Source of the DNA: Pezicula radicicola
Lineage: Eukaryota > Ascomycota > Leotiomycetes > Helotiales > Dermateaceae
Direction of reading: 5' to 3'
Assembly (NCBI GenBank): GCA_003008705.1
Contig: PDUO01000002.1
Location: 1,692,898 to 1,756,897, forward strand
Length of the DNA stretch: 64,000 bases
Below, piece by piece: positions 26,348 to 39,250 of this stretch. The notes beneath the pieces were generated by a model that had not been told where the DNA came from, did no database searches, and saw only the letters and a program-made list of their open reading frames with translations. Position 1 is the first letter of the stretch. The number at the start of each line of letters is the position of its first letter. The position numbers and the translations under genes are program-made.

Positions 26348-29300
26348 AATTGGGGGGATTATGCCGTTTGATAGAATCGAAGCCGGGATATTGTTGCTGG
26401 TCGTTAATTCGTGACTATTTCCACCATGGCATTGTCAGTCGATTGCACGTATGTTTTTTGGTATGGTGACGGCAAAGTCGAGCCATCTTGCATACAGCAG
26501 CAGCACATGTCCCGGAGCTGTGAGCAAAGCAAAGCAGATATGTCTGAGGGAGCAGAATAGTAAAACATAGCCCGTTGAGAGGAATTTAACTGACTTACGC
26601 AAGGAGCAAAAGCAAGACGAGCAAAGGGTGGTTGGAATCCGGGGTAATTTGGATTCTGCCGATGTTTTTTGGTATTTTTTTCTTTGGGCGCCTCGAAAGA
26701 ATGGACGGAAGATCAGCTAAGTGAGTGAAGCCGAATCAACCTTGTGGAATGAGTGTGATGGTCCCGAAGGAGAAGGAAGGGCGTAGGTGAGGAGGAAGGT
26801 AGGTAGGTGGTGAGGTGAGGTGAGGTGTTGAAAAGCACAAGCAAGAAGAAGCAAGGCAAGGCCAGGACCCAAGGACGAGGGAAGGTCGGCCTTGAAGAAG
26901 GGAGCCTGGCAGCCCTGAGTCGAGAACTCGCTAGGCTCCAAAAGCTGCCAAAGGGTGGGAACAAAACGGCAAGCGAGCAGCCAATTTACCCGTCTAGAGC
27001 GAAAAAGGTGCTTGTGGTGCTTATGATGCTCCAGAAGCGCTTAGTTCGGACGAACCCCCTTGACCTTCCCTGTCCTTTTCAAGCCCCAATTCAGGTACAC
27101 ATCCAATCGCTCCCTGGCCCGCCTCGTGAAAGAGGGAGACCCGTCCCCCAAAGCGCGCCTCAGCTAGTGGACCCTGCGCTGGCACCCCATCACTCCCATC
27201 GCTGACTGTCATGAATAATTAAATGAGCATCACGAATTCAGACAACGCTTCTATTGATCCGCCGTGGCCAAGGCCAATCAGAGTCCTGAATGCCTGCCCT
27301 TGACTGGAGATGAGCCTGTTTGTGAACTTCGTGTTCACTGACCAACCCATGTTGAACAGGCATCGCATCTTCGCGAGATCACACCAAGATGGAAATAGAA
27401 ACTGCCCAGCGATCATAAGATCTAGAGTTGTCAGGCACAACATGGGCAACGCTGAACGCATCAACAACCTCAAGATGACTACGCATGACTTTCTTGAAGT
27501 GCTATGAGGATAGGAGATTTAATAAATCCTTAGCTTGGATCATCTCGAGATTGCGGCTCTGTTTTAAGCATAAGTTGATGGCATGAAGGTCAAGGGCCGC
27601 TGGTTTCGTGTCAATTTAGGAGATGTGGAGTTGTGCCGTACTTTGGATTTTGTAGCCCATACGAGGAACAATCAAGGCTTGAGGTGACGGCTCGGCGCCG
27701 ATCGCTCCTACAGCAAGACTTCTTAAAGTAGGTGCTCACCACAATTTTGACTTGCTGCTCTAATGGAAATGGGCTGTTCAAAAGGCGGACAACGGCTGAA
27801 GGATTCAGACTTCACTTAATTGCAGGCAGATCTCCAGATCACGGAAATAAGGGCTGAAGGTTGAATTACCTAAGTACTCGAGGTATGTACTCGAGGTATG
27901 TAGGAATAGTTCCTCAGTACTGCTTTGTAAGTAATGCGTATCCTGTTCGTCGCGAGGGCGGTTCTTTGATAATCGTCTTTGTGTCTGAGGTGGGAATGTG
28001 GCGCCGAGGATGCATAATTAATTCAGTGTATTAATATTGGAAAACAGCATGCCAGGCTGCAGATATGTTGGAACTTGGAAAGAGGCTTGCGAGACCCTTC
28101 AAGGCGATGCGCCCACCAAGCGCTGTGAGCAAATAGTCGACTTACTTGGCGGCAAGCAGAGAGATCCCAATTCGTGAAAGGGGGCTTATCGTTCTTTTGT
28201 CACGTGTCAGTGTGTTGGAAGCACGAAATTATTAGCCTTGTGCTTTGTGCCTTTTTAAGTTCATTATTATTCGAAGGCTTCTTTCTGTCCTTCTGTGGGA
28301 CCTGTGGGACCGGCCAGGGCTTTGCGGCATTGCCGTCTATCAGAGTTTTGCCTAGAAGGTTCAGGAATGCTCAAGTATGGGAATGTTACTGCACCACCAG
28401 CTGTATTTTCATTTTGGACATCGGCATCATCGGCATTCTTTGTTCGGCACGCAGTGCTCCAAGCCGCCACTGAAAATATATCTCTCCTAGGTACTACGGA
28501 GTATCTTTGTGCCCCGAACCGTGTTCGCATGACGGGACTCATTGCTTTTTCCCAGGTCAGGCATCAAATTGTCGTCATCTTCAGTCCGTCAATGGGTCCA
28601 TGACCCAGAACCACTGAAATATGCGCACGTAACATCTCTGAAAGTACAGAGTACTGCACATCACACGATTGCCCCCCCAGCCCACAGGTGCTGCGCTCTG
28701 TCACTCTCTTTGGTGTGCAACGAAGCTCAACGCAGTATCACCAGACGACCATCTTTTATCCTGACACCATCTCAGACGGATCTCATAGTCGTAAGCTCGC
28801 CCACGCGGCAAACTTTTGGTGCGATTCAACGATCGACACATAAGTAAGGCAAACAGCGGTGAGAAAGAGGCATTCCTGCAGAGGTATATTAGATGCATGA
28901 AGCTGGGCCAGAGGTAGTATTGCCCGAAATCGCTGTCACTTGTCAGATTCTCCGCCAGCCATCTGGGCCATAATTCGTTGCCGAAAATACCTAGCGCTCA
29001 CGCCAGATGATTGCTAGTTCCGAGTAGTCTGTACATCTGATGCTCATTCCTTTTGGTGAACACACGGACGAAGATCTTTTAGTGCGCCCCCAAGGCAAAA
29101 ACGGCGTTGCAGGAGAGGATCAAGAACCATCGCCTGAGAGCTTTCTTTGGATTTGTGCTTCGTTGGACAGCAGAGGTACGGAGAATGGGTAAGTGGACTG
29201 AGATTTGCTAGTTGGGCGTACGAAGATCCGAGAGTGAAATGGTTGGTGTATCAACTCATCGATGGAGCTTTTTTTCCCTCGAGGCTGGTGTCGAAGCATG

Positions 29301-31687
29301 CAAGTGGCCGTTTTCTGTTCAAAGGTTTGGCACTAGATAGCAGTAGGAGGATTTCCTTGCCAGTTATCTTTGTCCTTCTACATCAAACTGAACGGACAAT
29401 CAGTAAAGGCGGGGCAGTGAGGACTAACAGAGAACCTCGCAGATCATTTTCCCTGAACCCGATTTGAGGTCGGGCGTCTCGATGGCTGACCGTCTTTGCT
29501 GTCCCGCATGTGTGTACAGAGCCGTATGGACACCGGGTAGACCCTTTGGTCCCGGGCGACTGTTGAGGGTGTTGAGTGCAGAATGCGCGCTCTGCAGACC
29601 ATAGTGGTGCGACCAACACCAACCTCCCAAGGCTGTCTCATCTCCAAGTGTTGCTTCCCGAAGACGATGATCTCGAGCAGCATTAGCGCACAGAGGTCCA
29701 GAAGGAGGGACTCATCGGCTGAGCCTTCTTATTTGATACCGCAGACTTGGGGAGGAAGGGATTTGGAATGTTGAACTGGGAGTGGGAGCCGTCTACAAGG
29801 CAAGCAAGCCAAGCCGAGTAATGATCAAGTCACAGTTACAAAGGAGCCTGTGGTTGCTTACCCTTATCCTGTGCCGACTCTCTCGTGATGGCACGTTGAG
29901 CGCGAGCGAAAGGGAAAAAAGGTTGAAGTGAAGTAGTGAAGTGATGATGACAATACATTTGCGGTCCAAGCTGAGAATCTGTGGATCGCAAGATCCGATG
30001 TGGAGAAAAAAAAAAGATAAGAGTAGTGGCGGCGCAAGGGCACTGTAAGTAAGGTGTTCCCCCGGATCATGAAACACGACAGAGCTCGCAGGCTTGAACG
30101 AAGAGCGAGTGCCTATATAAGGCACTTTTGGGGAGCATGAAAAAAGAAAGAAAGAAAGAGGCAGACCAAAGATGAAAATGAAGTCTAGAATAGAGGAGAT
30201 GTATATTCACATGTTTTCTTGTTCCTACTGCATGAGAAATAGTTCAACTACTACTTGTTGACTTTGACTTTGACTACTCTATCGTAGCCAGTGCATGTCA
30301 TCGATTTAAAGTAGTGCCCGCGGGGGCGTACTGTCCATAGGGCTTACGCTATTCGAAAACCCCTGAATGGAACAGGCTCTGGAGGCAGCGCAGGAGGGCA
30401 ATACGGGAGCAGTGGTGTCTGTGCCCTGCTGTTTGCATCCTTCGCAGCACTCTCTCTCACTCATCCATCAGTCGCTTTGGATTCTTGGGAGTGAACGAAC
30501 AGTTCGGCCTAACACTGTTAAGGAAGGCCCTGTAGATTGGCTTCACCTCTCATCCTTCTCTGCCCTCTTCTCTCATCCTCTTCGTCTCCTTTCTTCTGCT
30601 TGTTTCAGGCCTCTTAGAGCAACTGGTGTTTTTGTTTGCAGCTCTCCGTTGGCCAATCACTGCACTGACTGACCCTGTATAACTGCTGCTGCCACCGCCG
30701 CTGCTCCCGCTCCTCACCGCACGCCAGTGTCATCTACATTGCACCCTGTTACCGAAAAGGCCTCTAAAGATTTTAAGCTACGACCCATCCTGTCAAGGCC
30801 CCATCGAACGATCAAGGGACACACGCTTGATCACAATTATTTCAAGCCACCACCAGCTCCACCACCACCCTACCCTCGTCTCTGCCTGCACGACAATCCT
30901 CCACTCAACACACATCAACACAAGCAACGAATTTCATTATCCTTCACCCGATTCCCTCTTCCTCTCCGTCCACGCTCACTCGCCTTAAGAGGGATCTGCC
31001 GCTACGAATCTCCTTGATCTTCGACGTTGTGGAACATTGCGACTCCGCTGCTTCTCTCTGCGTTCCTGGAGCCTGCTCCCTTACTTCAGCAAGCGCATCC
31101 GCGCCAATTCTTAACGCCTCGATTCCTCGAATGCAATAGAAAGCAAGACATTCAGATAGGGCAGGATACAATAATTTGCCGCCAAATACCATCCAGTTGC
31201 TCTGACTGTTGTTCTCGCGGGTGCCTACCTGTCTCCAGCAAAGCGCGCCTACTTTGACGTTGCATATGACAAACGAAGGGGTTGTGTCGTGCGACCCTTT
31301 TTTGCCCTACCTCCAGCCCTTCATCTACTACTCTCCCTCTCCTCCCTCGATGCTCGACACCTCATGAACTCCACGTTTCCACAAAACCTTCTTTGTATAT
31401 GAGCCTTCCTTATAGTCTTCCTTTACATATCTCATCTGGTAAGTTTGCCCCATAAGCTCAGCTCTGACAAGGCCTTTGGGGGCGATCAGCCTCACGCCAT
31501 GGACGCTGACACCTTGGTTATCGTACAGTCACATAGATCCACACCTGTCAAATACGCAGCAGACAAGACTACTTCTTCTTGGTTACAGCATTCAGCCAAA
31601 TCACATACCTCCTGCTTTCGACATACTTCGAAACCTTATTTCTCCCTTCATCGAATCTCCAATACATACCTCCAAACTTTCTACGAT
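26348..31687. other. long intergenic region, no convincing gene
   Basis: 5.3 kb in which open frames are short, overlap on opposite strands and have no recognisable motif. It contains a 13-bp direct repeat (TACTCGAGGTATG, twice, near 27875-27900) and an exact TACGGAGTA at 28495-28503. From about 30.5 kb it becomes strongly C/T-rich, which fits a long leader and promoter of the PUF gene. A non-coding RNA cannot be excluded. Confidence 0.5.
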
Positions 31688-34600
31688 ATGACCTCCGCGA
31701 CTACCAACAGGCCTGCAGGTGCCATGACAAGTGCTGTCAGTTCCAGACCCCCGTCGACTACCATTTCGGCCGATCCTGACTTTATTAAACAGGCCCGCTC
31801 TACTCGCTTTGGAGATTTCAGTTCAGCACCCGGCAGACATAATAGCGACGACCGAATCCCTCAGGCTTCGGGTCTTGGGCAAACTTTCGGAAATGGAGCC
31901 TCATGGCAAGCCTCCAGTGGAATATGGGGCAGCAATAACATCAGCAGTGGTTTTACAAAGAGAGATGCATCCCGTTCTCGCGCCGCCGGTAGGTCAGCAT
32001 GGAGGAGAGAGATGCTTGCAGTCACTGATGGTCCCGTAGCAGCAGACAATGATAGCTTTCCTGATGGGCCCAGCGGTTCTGGTGCTCTAGCTGCTTCTTC
32101 CGAAGCTGATCCTTGGTCTGGACGTACAAACGGACCATGGAATGCACCAGATACCACTTCACCGATCCTCCATAACAGTGGGAACACATCCCCAACCCGA
32201 GTGCGCACCAATATGCCGGCTGCCTCACAGCAAACACTCTTGGAGCTACAGAGCCCGTACAGCAGTACTCGTCCGGCCATTGGCCAAGGCAAGAGTTTTT
32301 CCAGGTCGCAACCAAAGAGCAACCTCGATCCTTCATCTGGAAGCTTCAGTTACTCTCGGAAACCATCTTTCGGATATGTTGATGCAGACAAAGAGAATTA
32401 CAATCAGGATAGTGCATATAGCGGAGAGGCTCCTCGAACCTTTAGACCAGACCAGATTGGATCCCAGAATTCGAGCTATCTTGCAATCAGTGGTGCTGGG
32501 TCTAGAGATGCAAGCATGCCCCCTTCCAGAGCGTCTGAGCCGGCTTTATCATTTGGTAGCACTAAGGGTTATGGCCATACACCTGCCAGTTCAATACATT
32601 CCCAACGTCCATCCTTCTCGGGTGTCTCAGGGTCTTTCCACCAACCGAGTAGTTCACGGTACAATAACGACATTGCAGCACAGGTGCAAGAAGCAGGAGC
32701 TAGGGACAAGTTTTCTTCGGGGATTGGGCTCCGTAGCGTTGAACAGATTGGTAGTTCATCTCAGGAATATTCAGTCTCGCCGAGTCACTCGAATTTTGAC
32801 CCACAAAGCTATCAATCTAATGGTGGAGCTTTATGGAATGATACTTCAAAGGGATTCAGTCCATACGCGCCAGAATTCAACCCGCCATTCGCAGAGCAGG
32901 TATATTTTAACGGCAGAGGAGTGCCTCGCTTTGGAGATAGAGGCTCTATTTCACCTGCTGGGAGTGACTACCGTCGTGGCTTAGAGAGCCCAAAGTTCTA
33001 CTCTGCTACTGGGACTCCATCCTCGGATCAAGTGTATCGGCCAGGCTCTCGAGGCCCAAGGATTCCTCCAGGACCAGCCGAATTGAACCAACGCCTTCAA
33101 AACATCCACATTGGACACCCACAAGCTATATTCTACACTGGGGGCTACCAGGGTCAATACCCGCCGCCTCCATATGACTATCAACCTACCAACTTCCGTG
33201 CCAGTAACATGCCGTATGGCTATCCCATGCCCATTCCTCCCTTTCCTTCAGCTCCGGTAATACCAACGCGGCCAGCAAAAGAGCAAGATATCGGTGCAGG
33301 TGTCCGTAGTGTGTTACTCGAGGAGTTCAGATCTAATGCGAAGTCAAACAAGCGGTATGATCTCAAGGATATTTACAATCACGTGGTTGAATTCAGTGGA
33401 GACCAACATGGATCCCGCTTTATTCAACAGAAACTTGAAACTGCCAACAGTGATGAGAAGGAGCAAATATTCCGCGAGATTCAACCTAACGCTCTACAAC
33501 TGATGACCGATGTATTTGGTAACTACGTTATCCAGAAAATGTTTGAGCATGGGAACCAGGTGCAGAAGCGAGTGCTGGCTGAGCAGTTGAAGAACCATGT
33601 GAATGAGATGTCATTGCAGATGTATGGGTGTAGAGTTGTTCAGAAGGTCAGCATGCAGCTTCTGGCTAGTACAATTTTCAGATGCTAACAAGACATAGGC
33701 CCTGGAGCACGTCCTTGCGGACCAGCAAGCCGAACTCGTCAAAGAACTACATACAGATGTCCTCAAATGTGTCAAAGATCAGAATGGTAATCACGTCGTC
33801 CAAAAGGCCATCGAAAGAGTGCCAAGAGAACACATCCAATTTATCATTGATGCTTTCAAGACCCAAGTGCACATTCTTGCAGCCCATCCTTATGGTTGTA
33901 GGGTTATTCAACGGATACTGGAGTATTGCACCGCTGCAGATCAAGCTTCGATTCTGGAAGAGTTGCATCAATGCGCCAATATGCTTATTACCGACCAGTA
34001 TGGAAACTATGTCATCCAACATGTTATAGCGCACGGAAAGCCGGAAGACCGCGCAAAACTCATCAAAATTGTTACTGCTCAAGTTCTGCCATTGTCAAAA
34101 CACAAGTTCGCCTCCAATGTTGTTGAAAAGAGTATTCAGTACGGCACAGATGAGCAGAGAAAGGCAATTGTGGCTCAGATGACTATGATGCATAGTGATG
34201 GTACCACTCCTCTACAGCTCATGATGAAGGATCAATATGCCAACTATGTAATCCGTATGTTGCTCAAATCTTCACAGAATGTCCCGAGCTGACTGTTATA
34301 CAGAAAAACTTCTTGCACAACTCAAGGGCGAAGAACGTGATGCATTTATTGAGGATATGAAACCTCAGCTCATCTCGCTGAAGAAATTCAGTTACGGCAA
34401 GCAAATTGCTGCCATCGAGAAGTTGATCTTCGTAACTCCTCAGCCATACATGGCACCAACTTCCCCGCTCGCAGAGGACTTGATGAAGCGAAACATTCCT
34501 GTTGAAAGAGATCAGTTAGGATCACAACAAACACAGACGCAGCCAATTGAAATCGGGTCAAGTGCACCAACACCATCGCTCACCATGGGACAAAACAGCC

Positions 34601-34728
34601 CTCAGAGTAGCAGTCTTCCAAGTACAAATGTCAGCACAGTTGATGGACCTACTGATGGTTCCACAGATTCAGACAAAACATATACAAACGGCCAGGGATG
34701 CCCTGAGGTCGTGATCAATGGCGTTTGA
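31688..34728 (+). CDS. Pumilio-family (PUF) RNA-binding protein, Puf3/Pumilio-like
   Basis: Predicted 979 residues in three exons: 31688-33646, 33699-34254 and 34304-34728; introns 52 and 49 nt. I chose the ATG at 31688 (MTSATTNRP). An in-frame ATG at 31499 would add 63 residues that look like translated leader. The N-terminal 600 residues are Ser/Pro/Gly-rich and disordered. Eight PUF repeats fill roughly residues 600-905. Their base-reading residues are in order: SRFIQ, NYVIQ, CRVVQ, NHVVQ, CRVIQ, NYVIQ, SNVVE, NYVIQ. By the known PUF code this reads UGUA-U-AUA, the classical Pumilio/Puf3 site. The second intron falls inside repeat 8. The protein binds 3' UTRs and promotes mRNA decay or translational control in the family; Puf3 itself acts on mitochondrial mRNAs. 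Confidence 0.92.
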
Positions 34729-36716
34729 TTTTCTTTCTCATGTTTCATATGTATGGCTGGCGTGCGAACGGACGGCTTCACAAAAGTGGTTTTTGCGGGC
34801 TCTCGGTGCGCAATTCATTTTCGTTGTATGTTTCTTCTAGCTGGTGTTTGCATGGTTCTACGGATGGGAAGGTCAATACGGGTATGGCTCTTCTCTGCTA
34901 CTACGATTCTACGCGATTATTCGATTTGGTTACGTTGGACGGAATTATTGCATATTGAGACGACCTTTGCTTGAATAATGTTTGGTTATTTTTCAGGGAT
35001 GGAAAGATAATTTCTTCGCTCTTTTCTTTCTGGATCTCAAAATCATATACTCCTCTGAGAAGGGGGTGTGCTAAAGAGCGTTTGGTATGATTTTGTGGTG
35101 TTCAGGAGGGTATATTTCCAAAACGTCAGCGGACGTGGACGGAATGGACGGTGGGGTTGTATGTGTCAACGACGATGGACGAAGCGATGTCGATGGTCGA
35201 TGTCTAGGTCCAAAAGAAGTTTCTCAAGATCGAGATGTGCACTGTTATGTCCTCGGATACATGGGCTCAGGATAGATAGATTTGGGGACTTTTGGTGTGT
35301 TCTATGGGTTGGTCTTGCCTTGGATTGGCTTGGGTTGGTTCAGCATAAGATATATTACATGACCTGTATTCCAGAGCATGACTATGCGTAGTGAATACGA
35401 GATATCTGCATATTGTATATTCGAAGACTGGGAGTTCCCATCTATCAATGCTTTCCTGGTCTGTCTCCGCTTGCTGTGATACCACACTTCGAGATAATTT
35501 CCAATTTCCTCTATCAACTCGGAAATGATCCAGGGTTGCAGAAGACACAAGATTGGCTTCATGAGAGAGATTGCAGGGATTCTAGCTGTCAACTTAATTT
35601 GAGCTTAAGACTATGATAACTACTGACTAGCTTTATCAAAAAGGAGAGCCAAGGAAAGAGCCAAAGAGTAGAAAATAAAGGCTTTCTTTTCTATATTTTG
35701 CGTTTTATTGGATCCGTTACAGGTTTTTGGCTATTATTCTTAGGCTACCTAATTTATATTATAAGAGTTGAGCATGACAATAGCAATAAAGTAGGTAACG
35801 ATACTCTAGTATTAGAGCTCGCTTCTTTACCGGAAGCTAAAAGGGTTTAATAGTTCCTGTAGTGCTACTAAAGCAAGCAGCTACTTAAAGTATAACTGTA
35901 ATCCTCCGTAGCAAATTTTGATCACTGATAAATTGCGTACGTTTTGCTTCTTGAGAAACTTCTTTGCTGAGAATACTACTCTTAGGATGTTTTGGCGTAT
36001 GGAAGTTGTATGCCTAGGTGGGTAGGGTTTGGTAACACTTATAACTTTTATTGGGTTTTAGTATAATTTGAACGAGTGGGCTACTACATGCTTGACTAAG
36101 GAGATAGAGGCTTCGTTATTCTTCGCGTGTATGATCTCTCATGATGACACTATATCATTGGGACTTACTTCATTTACCTCGAAAATAGCCAAATTCCTGC
36201 ATCCAGCACCACACAGTTGCTTGTTAGCGTTTTAGACTCAACAATAGTAAAGCCAAATCACTCAGATATTTTGCAAATCATATCAAGGACCTTTCTCGTT
36301 GCTCATAAATCAGTGGCATGGTTCACAAGTTTCAAACAAGGTACACAGTAACCCGAGTAGGAAGACTTAGAAACCAGTAGGTTTGTAATCAGGATTTCAA
36401 TTCTATTTCAGAATCTATCTCTCATTTGAATGATAGAGAGAAGAAGGGACAAAGCCCAAACAGAGCCACGCCGGGCATAGAAAAATACACAAACAAACAG
36501 CAAACAGCAAAGATATTCTATCCCCACAGGGTATGGAAGCAACCAGATAAACGCCCATCTCAGCCCCATTTCATATCACACTATATCAAATCTCCAGATC
36601 CCAAGCGCCAAGTGCCAAATCCCAATCTCAAATCCCCATAGAGTAACAACCAGGTAAACACCCATCTTATCCCCATTTCGAAAGACACCAACTCCAGTCC
36701 CCAACCCAGATCCAAA
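34729..36716. other. intergenic region
   Basis: 3' region of the PUF gene to about 35.4 kb, then AT-rich DNA without open frames of interest, then a CA/CCA-rich stretch near 36.45-36.7 kb downstream of the proline-rich gene. Confidence 0.5.
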
Positions 36717-37778
36717 TCACAACTCTTCTTCTGCTTCTTCCACCCAATAATCACCATCTCTCTCTCTACACTTCCCCGACTTCAAGCAACACCCATTATC
36801 CGACTCAGCTGGAATACCAAGTACACTATAAATGTGTAAAACCTTGACAGGAGCCCTCCAAAATACATGTCTACCATCACCACCAACCCCTTCATAAGCA
36901 TTCATCTCCTCTTTAATAACCTTCTCCAAAGTCTCTTTTGCTGAATCTGGCTCAACACCTTCCATATAGTCAACACACTTTTTGCATGGACATGATATCT
37001 TTAGGAGTTCCTTCTGTTGGTGAAGGAGTTGGAGGGAGGGGATGTTCTCGTACTGGGCTTGTGAGAGTGTGTTGTGTGCGTTGTGGTATTCTTGGAGTCG
37101 GGGATGGAGGTTTGAGGTCCAGTATGCGTCTCGGAGGTATTGGGTTGTTGGGGTGTGGTCGTTGTTGATTAAGTGGCCCAGGGTTGGGTTGGTCCAGTGT
37201 GGGAAGGCTGGGGATTGTTGTTGTGGAGGAGTTGGAGGAGTTGGGTCTTGGAATGTTGGCGGTAGTAATTGAGGTGTTTCGTATTGAGGTGGAGGTTGTT
37301 GTTGAGGAGCCTGTAGTGTTGGCCAATGAGTGCTTGGAGGAGTTGGAGGGAGGTTTGCGAATGGGTTAGGTGGTAGTTGTGGAGTTTGGAATTGGTAGTT
37401 TGGGGGTGGTTGCGGAGCCTCTGGCGTTCCATACTGAGAGGTTGAAGGAGTTGGAGGGATATTTGAGAAGGGGTTGGTTTGTTGTTGAGGAGTTGCTGGC
37501 GCGGTGGTGATGTCGATGCCGGAAGTAGTTGAGGTAGTGGTTGGGACGGAGATTCTTTCAAACAAGGACTTCCCGGTAGAGATGCCGAGAGCAGTTGAAG
37601 TAGGTGTGGACGGTGTGGGGGGTGTGATATGGTCAAATAGAGAATTGGTCGTGGTAGTTGGTGTTGGAACGGGGGGAGCTGGTGGAGTGGAGGTTCCCAT
37701 CAAATGGTTCAACGTTGCACTGCTGGCGAAGTTGCAGTTGGAAGCGAGTGAGCTGAGGAACTTTGCGTTGACAGCCAT
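36717..37778 (-). CDS. proline/threonine-rich protein with NPF motifs and Cys-rich C-terminus
   Basis: Single exon, 353 residues, ATG at 37778. Residues 30-200 are dominated by Pro, Thr and Gln. Two tandem units of about 36 residues begin TNPFSNIPPTP (near 101) and PNPFANLPPTP (near 137). Each contains NPF, the ligand motif of EH domains in endocytic adaptors. Two further SLF-D/E units precede them (SLFDHI near 46, SLFERI near 71). From about residue 215 the sequence is globular, with Trp/Tyr/His and two cysteine groups: CPCKKC near 263-268 and CC...C near 330-337, possibly a metal site. I do not recognise the family. A link to endocytosis is inference from the NPF motifs alone. Confidence 0.65.
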   Translation of the reverse strand: MAVNAKFLSSLASNCNFASSATLNHLMGTSTPPAPPVPTPTTTTNSLFDHITPPTPSTPTSTALGISTGKSLFERISVPTTTSTTSGIDITTAPATPQQQTNPFSNIPPTPSTSQYGTPEAPQPPPNYQFQTPQLPPNPFANLPPTPPSTHWPTLQAPQQQPPPQYETPQLLPPTFQDPTPPTPPQQQSPAFPHWTNPTLGHLINNDHTPTTQYLRDAYWTSNLHPRLQEYHNAHNTLSQAQYENIPSLQLLHQQKELLKISCPCKKCVDYMEGVEPDSAKETLEKVIKEEMNAYEGVGGDGRHVFWRAPVKVLHIYSVLGIPAESDNGCCLKSGKCRERDGDYWVEEAEEEL

Positions 37779-39250
37779 TGTATGAATTTGACCAAGGTGC
37801 TTGTAAAGGTGGTTGAATATTAAAGGAATTGTAAGAAAATCGAAGTAAGTGAATCGCAGTATGCTTGGTAAGAGCTTGCAAATGTCTTCGGACAGAGAAA
37901 AAAGTAGGAAGGAAGATGAAGAGGAGAGCGCAAGCTCGAAAATAAATAGCCTTGCCTAGCTATTTTCACACCCTTTTCCTACCCACAATGGTACTGTGTG
38001 CTATTGTGGTGGTGAATTCAATGTCACTTATTGCTTTGGTGAATGGGAACTTTCCCCTATTGTTAAGCGAAGCGACACACCTCACCTCCTATTGTCTTCG
38101 AGGTTCGCCAACACAATTGGTGGGCGGTTTCGAGAATGGCTTACCTACCACCCTATCGCTTAAATTGATGAGGTAGAATAATATATAATATATGAAGTTA
38201 GGTGGTAGAGCCTCAATGCGGTGATATGTTAAAATTTATAAAGGCGCCAAACCCTCCTTCAACTATTGCTGCTTTGCTGCCATAAAAGACTCCTCTAAAC
38301 CTGGCATCCATTTTAGCGTAGTCAACCATTGATCGATTCCAGAACTGGCTGTCTCTTTGAGTAGATACATCATACTTCGTACACTGTAACTTCCTAGAGC
38401 CACATGATTGGTTGTCGCCAAAATTGGCGCCCGCCTAAAACAAATTGGTTTCGCAAATGAGAAACCAACATCTCCGATGCTCGAGGGATATTCCATGATC
38501 ACTGTCTAGCTATACGGCTGTAGGTTATTAGTACTATTTGTTGGATTTCCTTTCTAGAAATATAGTAAGATATTTTTCTTGCTGGATACACGCCACTGCA
38601 ACACTCGATCTGCAGAAACTTGGAATCTCGCTCCCGAACTGGCTCCCTCAAACTGGTCCTCTAACACCTGGCTTCAAAACTGGCTCCTCGAAGGATTAAG
38701 GTAGATACCAGCTGACAAGGTTCATAACAGCCACGGATTATGAAAAATTAAGTTCTACTCATTTCGCTAGCGCAATGCTCCGTCCTTCGTCTTCTTGAAT
38801 ACAGTAGCGTCTACTGCATGTTATCTGCTCTAACGCTCCCTATGCACCATATTCGCAGGCAAAGTATTTAATAAACTGATTTAATTTCGTGTTCTTAAAA
38901 AAGAACAACTAAGTTTTAAATATTGAGGACAGCAAAGTCCACCAATTCTATCCAACCAAGTGCTGAAGCCCTTACACCTAATCCTGAATGGGTATAATGC
39001 TAAATCCAAAAATCGTGACCGGTCGTTCTGTCCCTCATCACCGTCTTTTCCAATAGTATACAAATTTTGGTATGAACAAGATGTTAGATCGTGTAGGTCG
39101 TAGCCCAACGTATCTCTTTAAGACATTAATTAAGTAAGGGAAAATGCGGGATACTGTGTGGTGCAGTATATATGACATATAGTTTAGATGGCGTAAAATA
39201 GACATGAAGATGTCGAATATTATATTGCAAGCGTAGATAGACCAACCAGT
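37779..39250. other. intergenic region with a possible gene fragment
   Basis: Promoter of the proline-rich gene, then AT-rich DNA. On the minus strand 38263-38496 is open for 78 residues with protein-like composition (IDQWLTTLKWMPGLEESF) but no recognised family and no visible continuation. It may be a gene remnant. Confidence 0.4.

Noticed and set aside
26825..27212. Two opposed open frames of 63-126 residues
   Set aside because: Low-complexity Lys/Pro/Gly composition, mirror-image frames and no motif; treated as chance.
31861..32984. Long alternative frames of up to 280 residues inside the PUF gene
   Set aside because: Shadows of the Ser/Pro-rich N-terminal coding region; the PUF frame continues into eight clear repeats.
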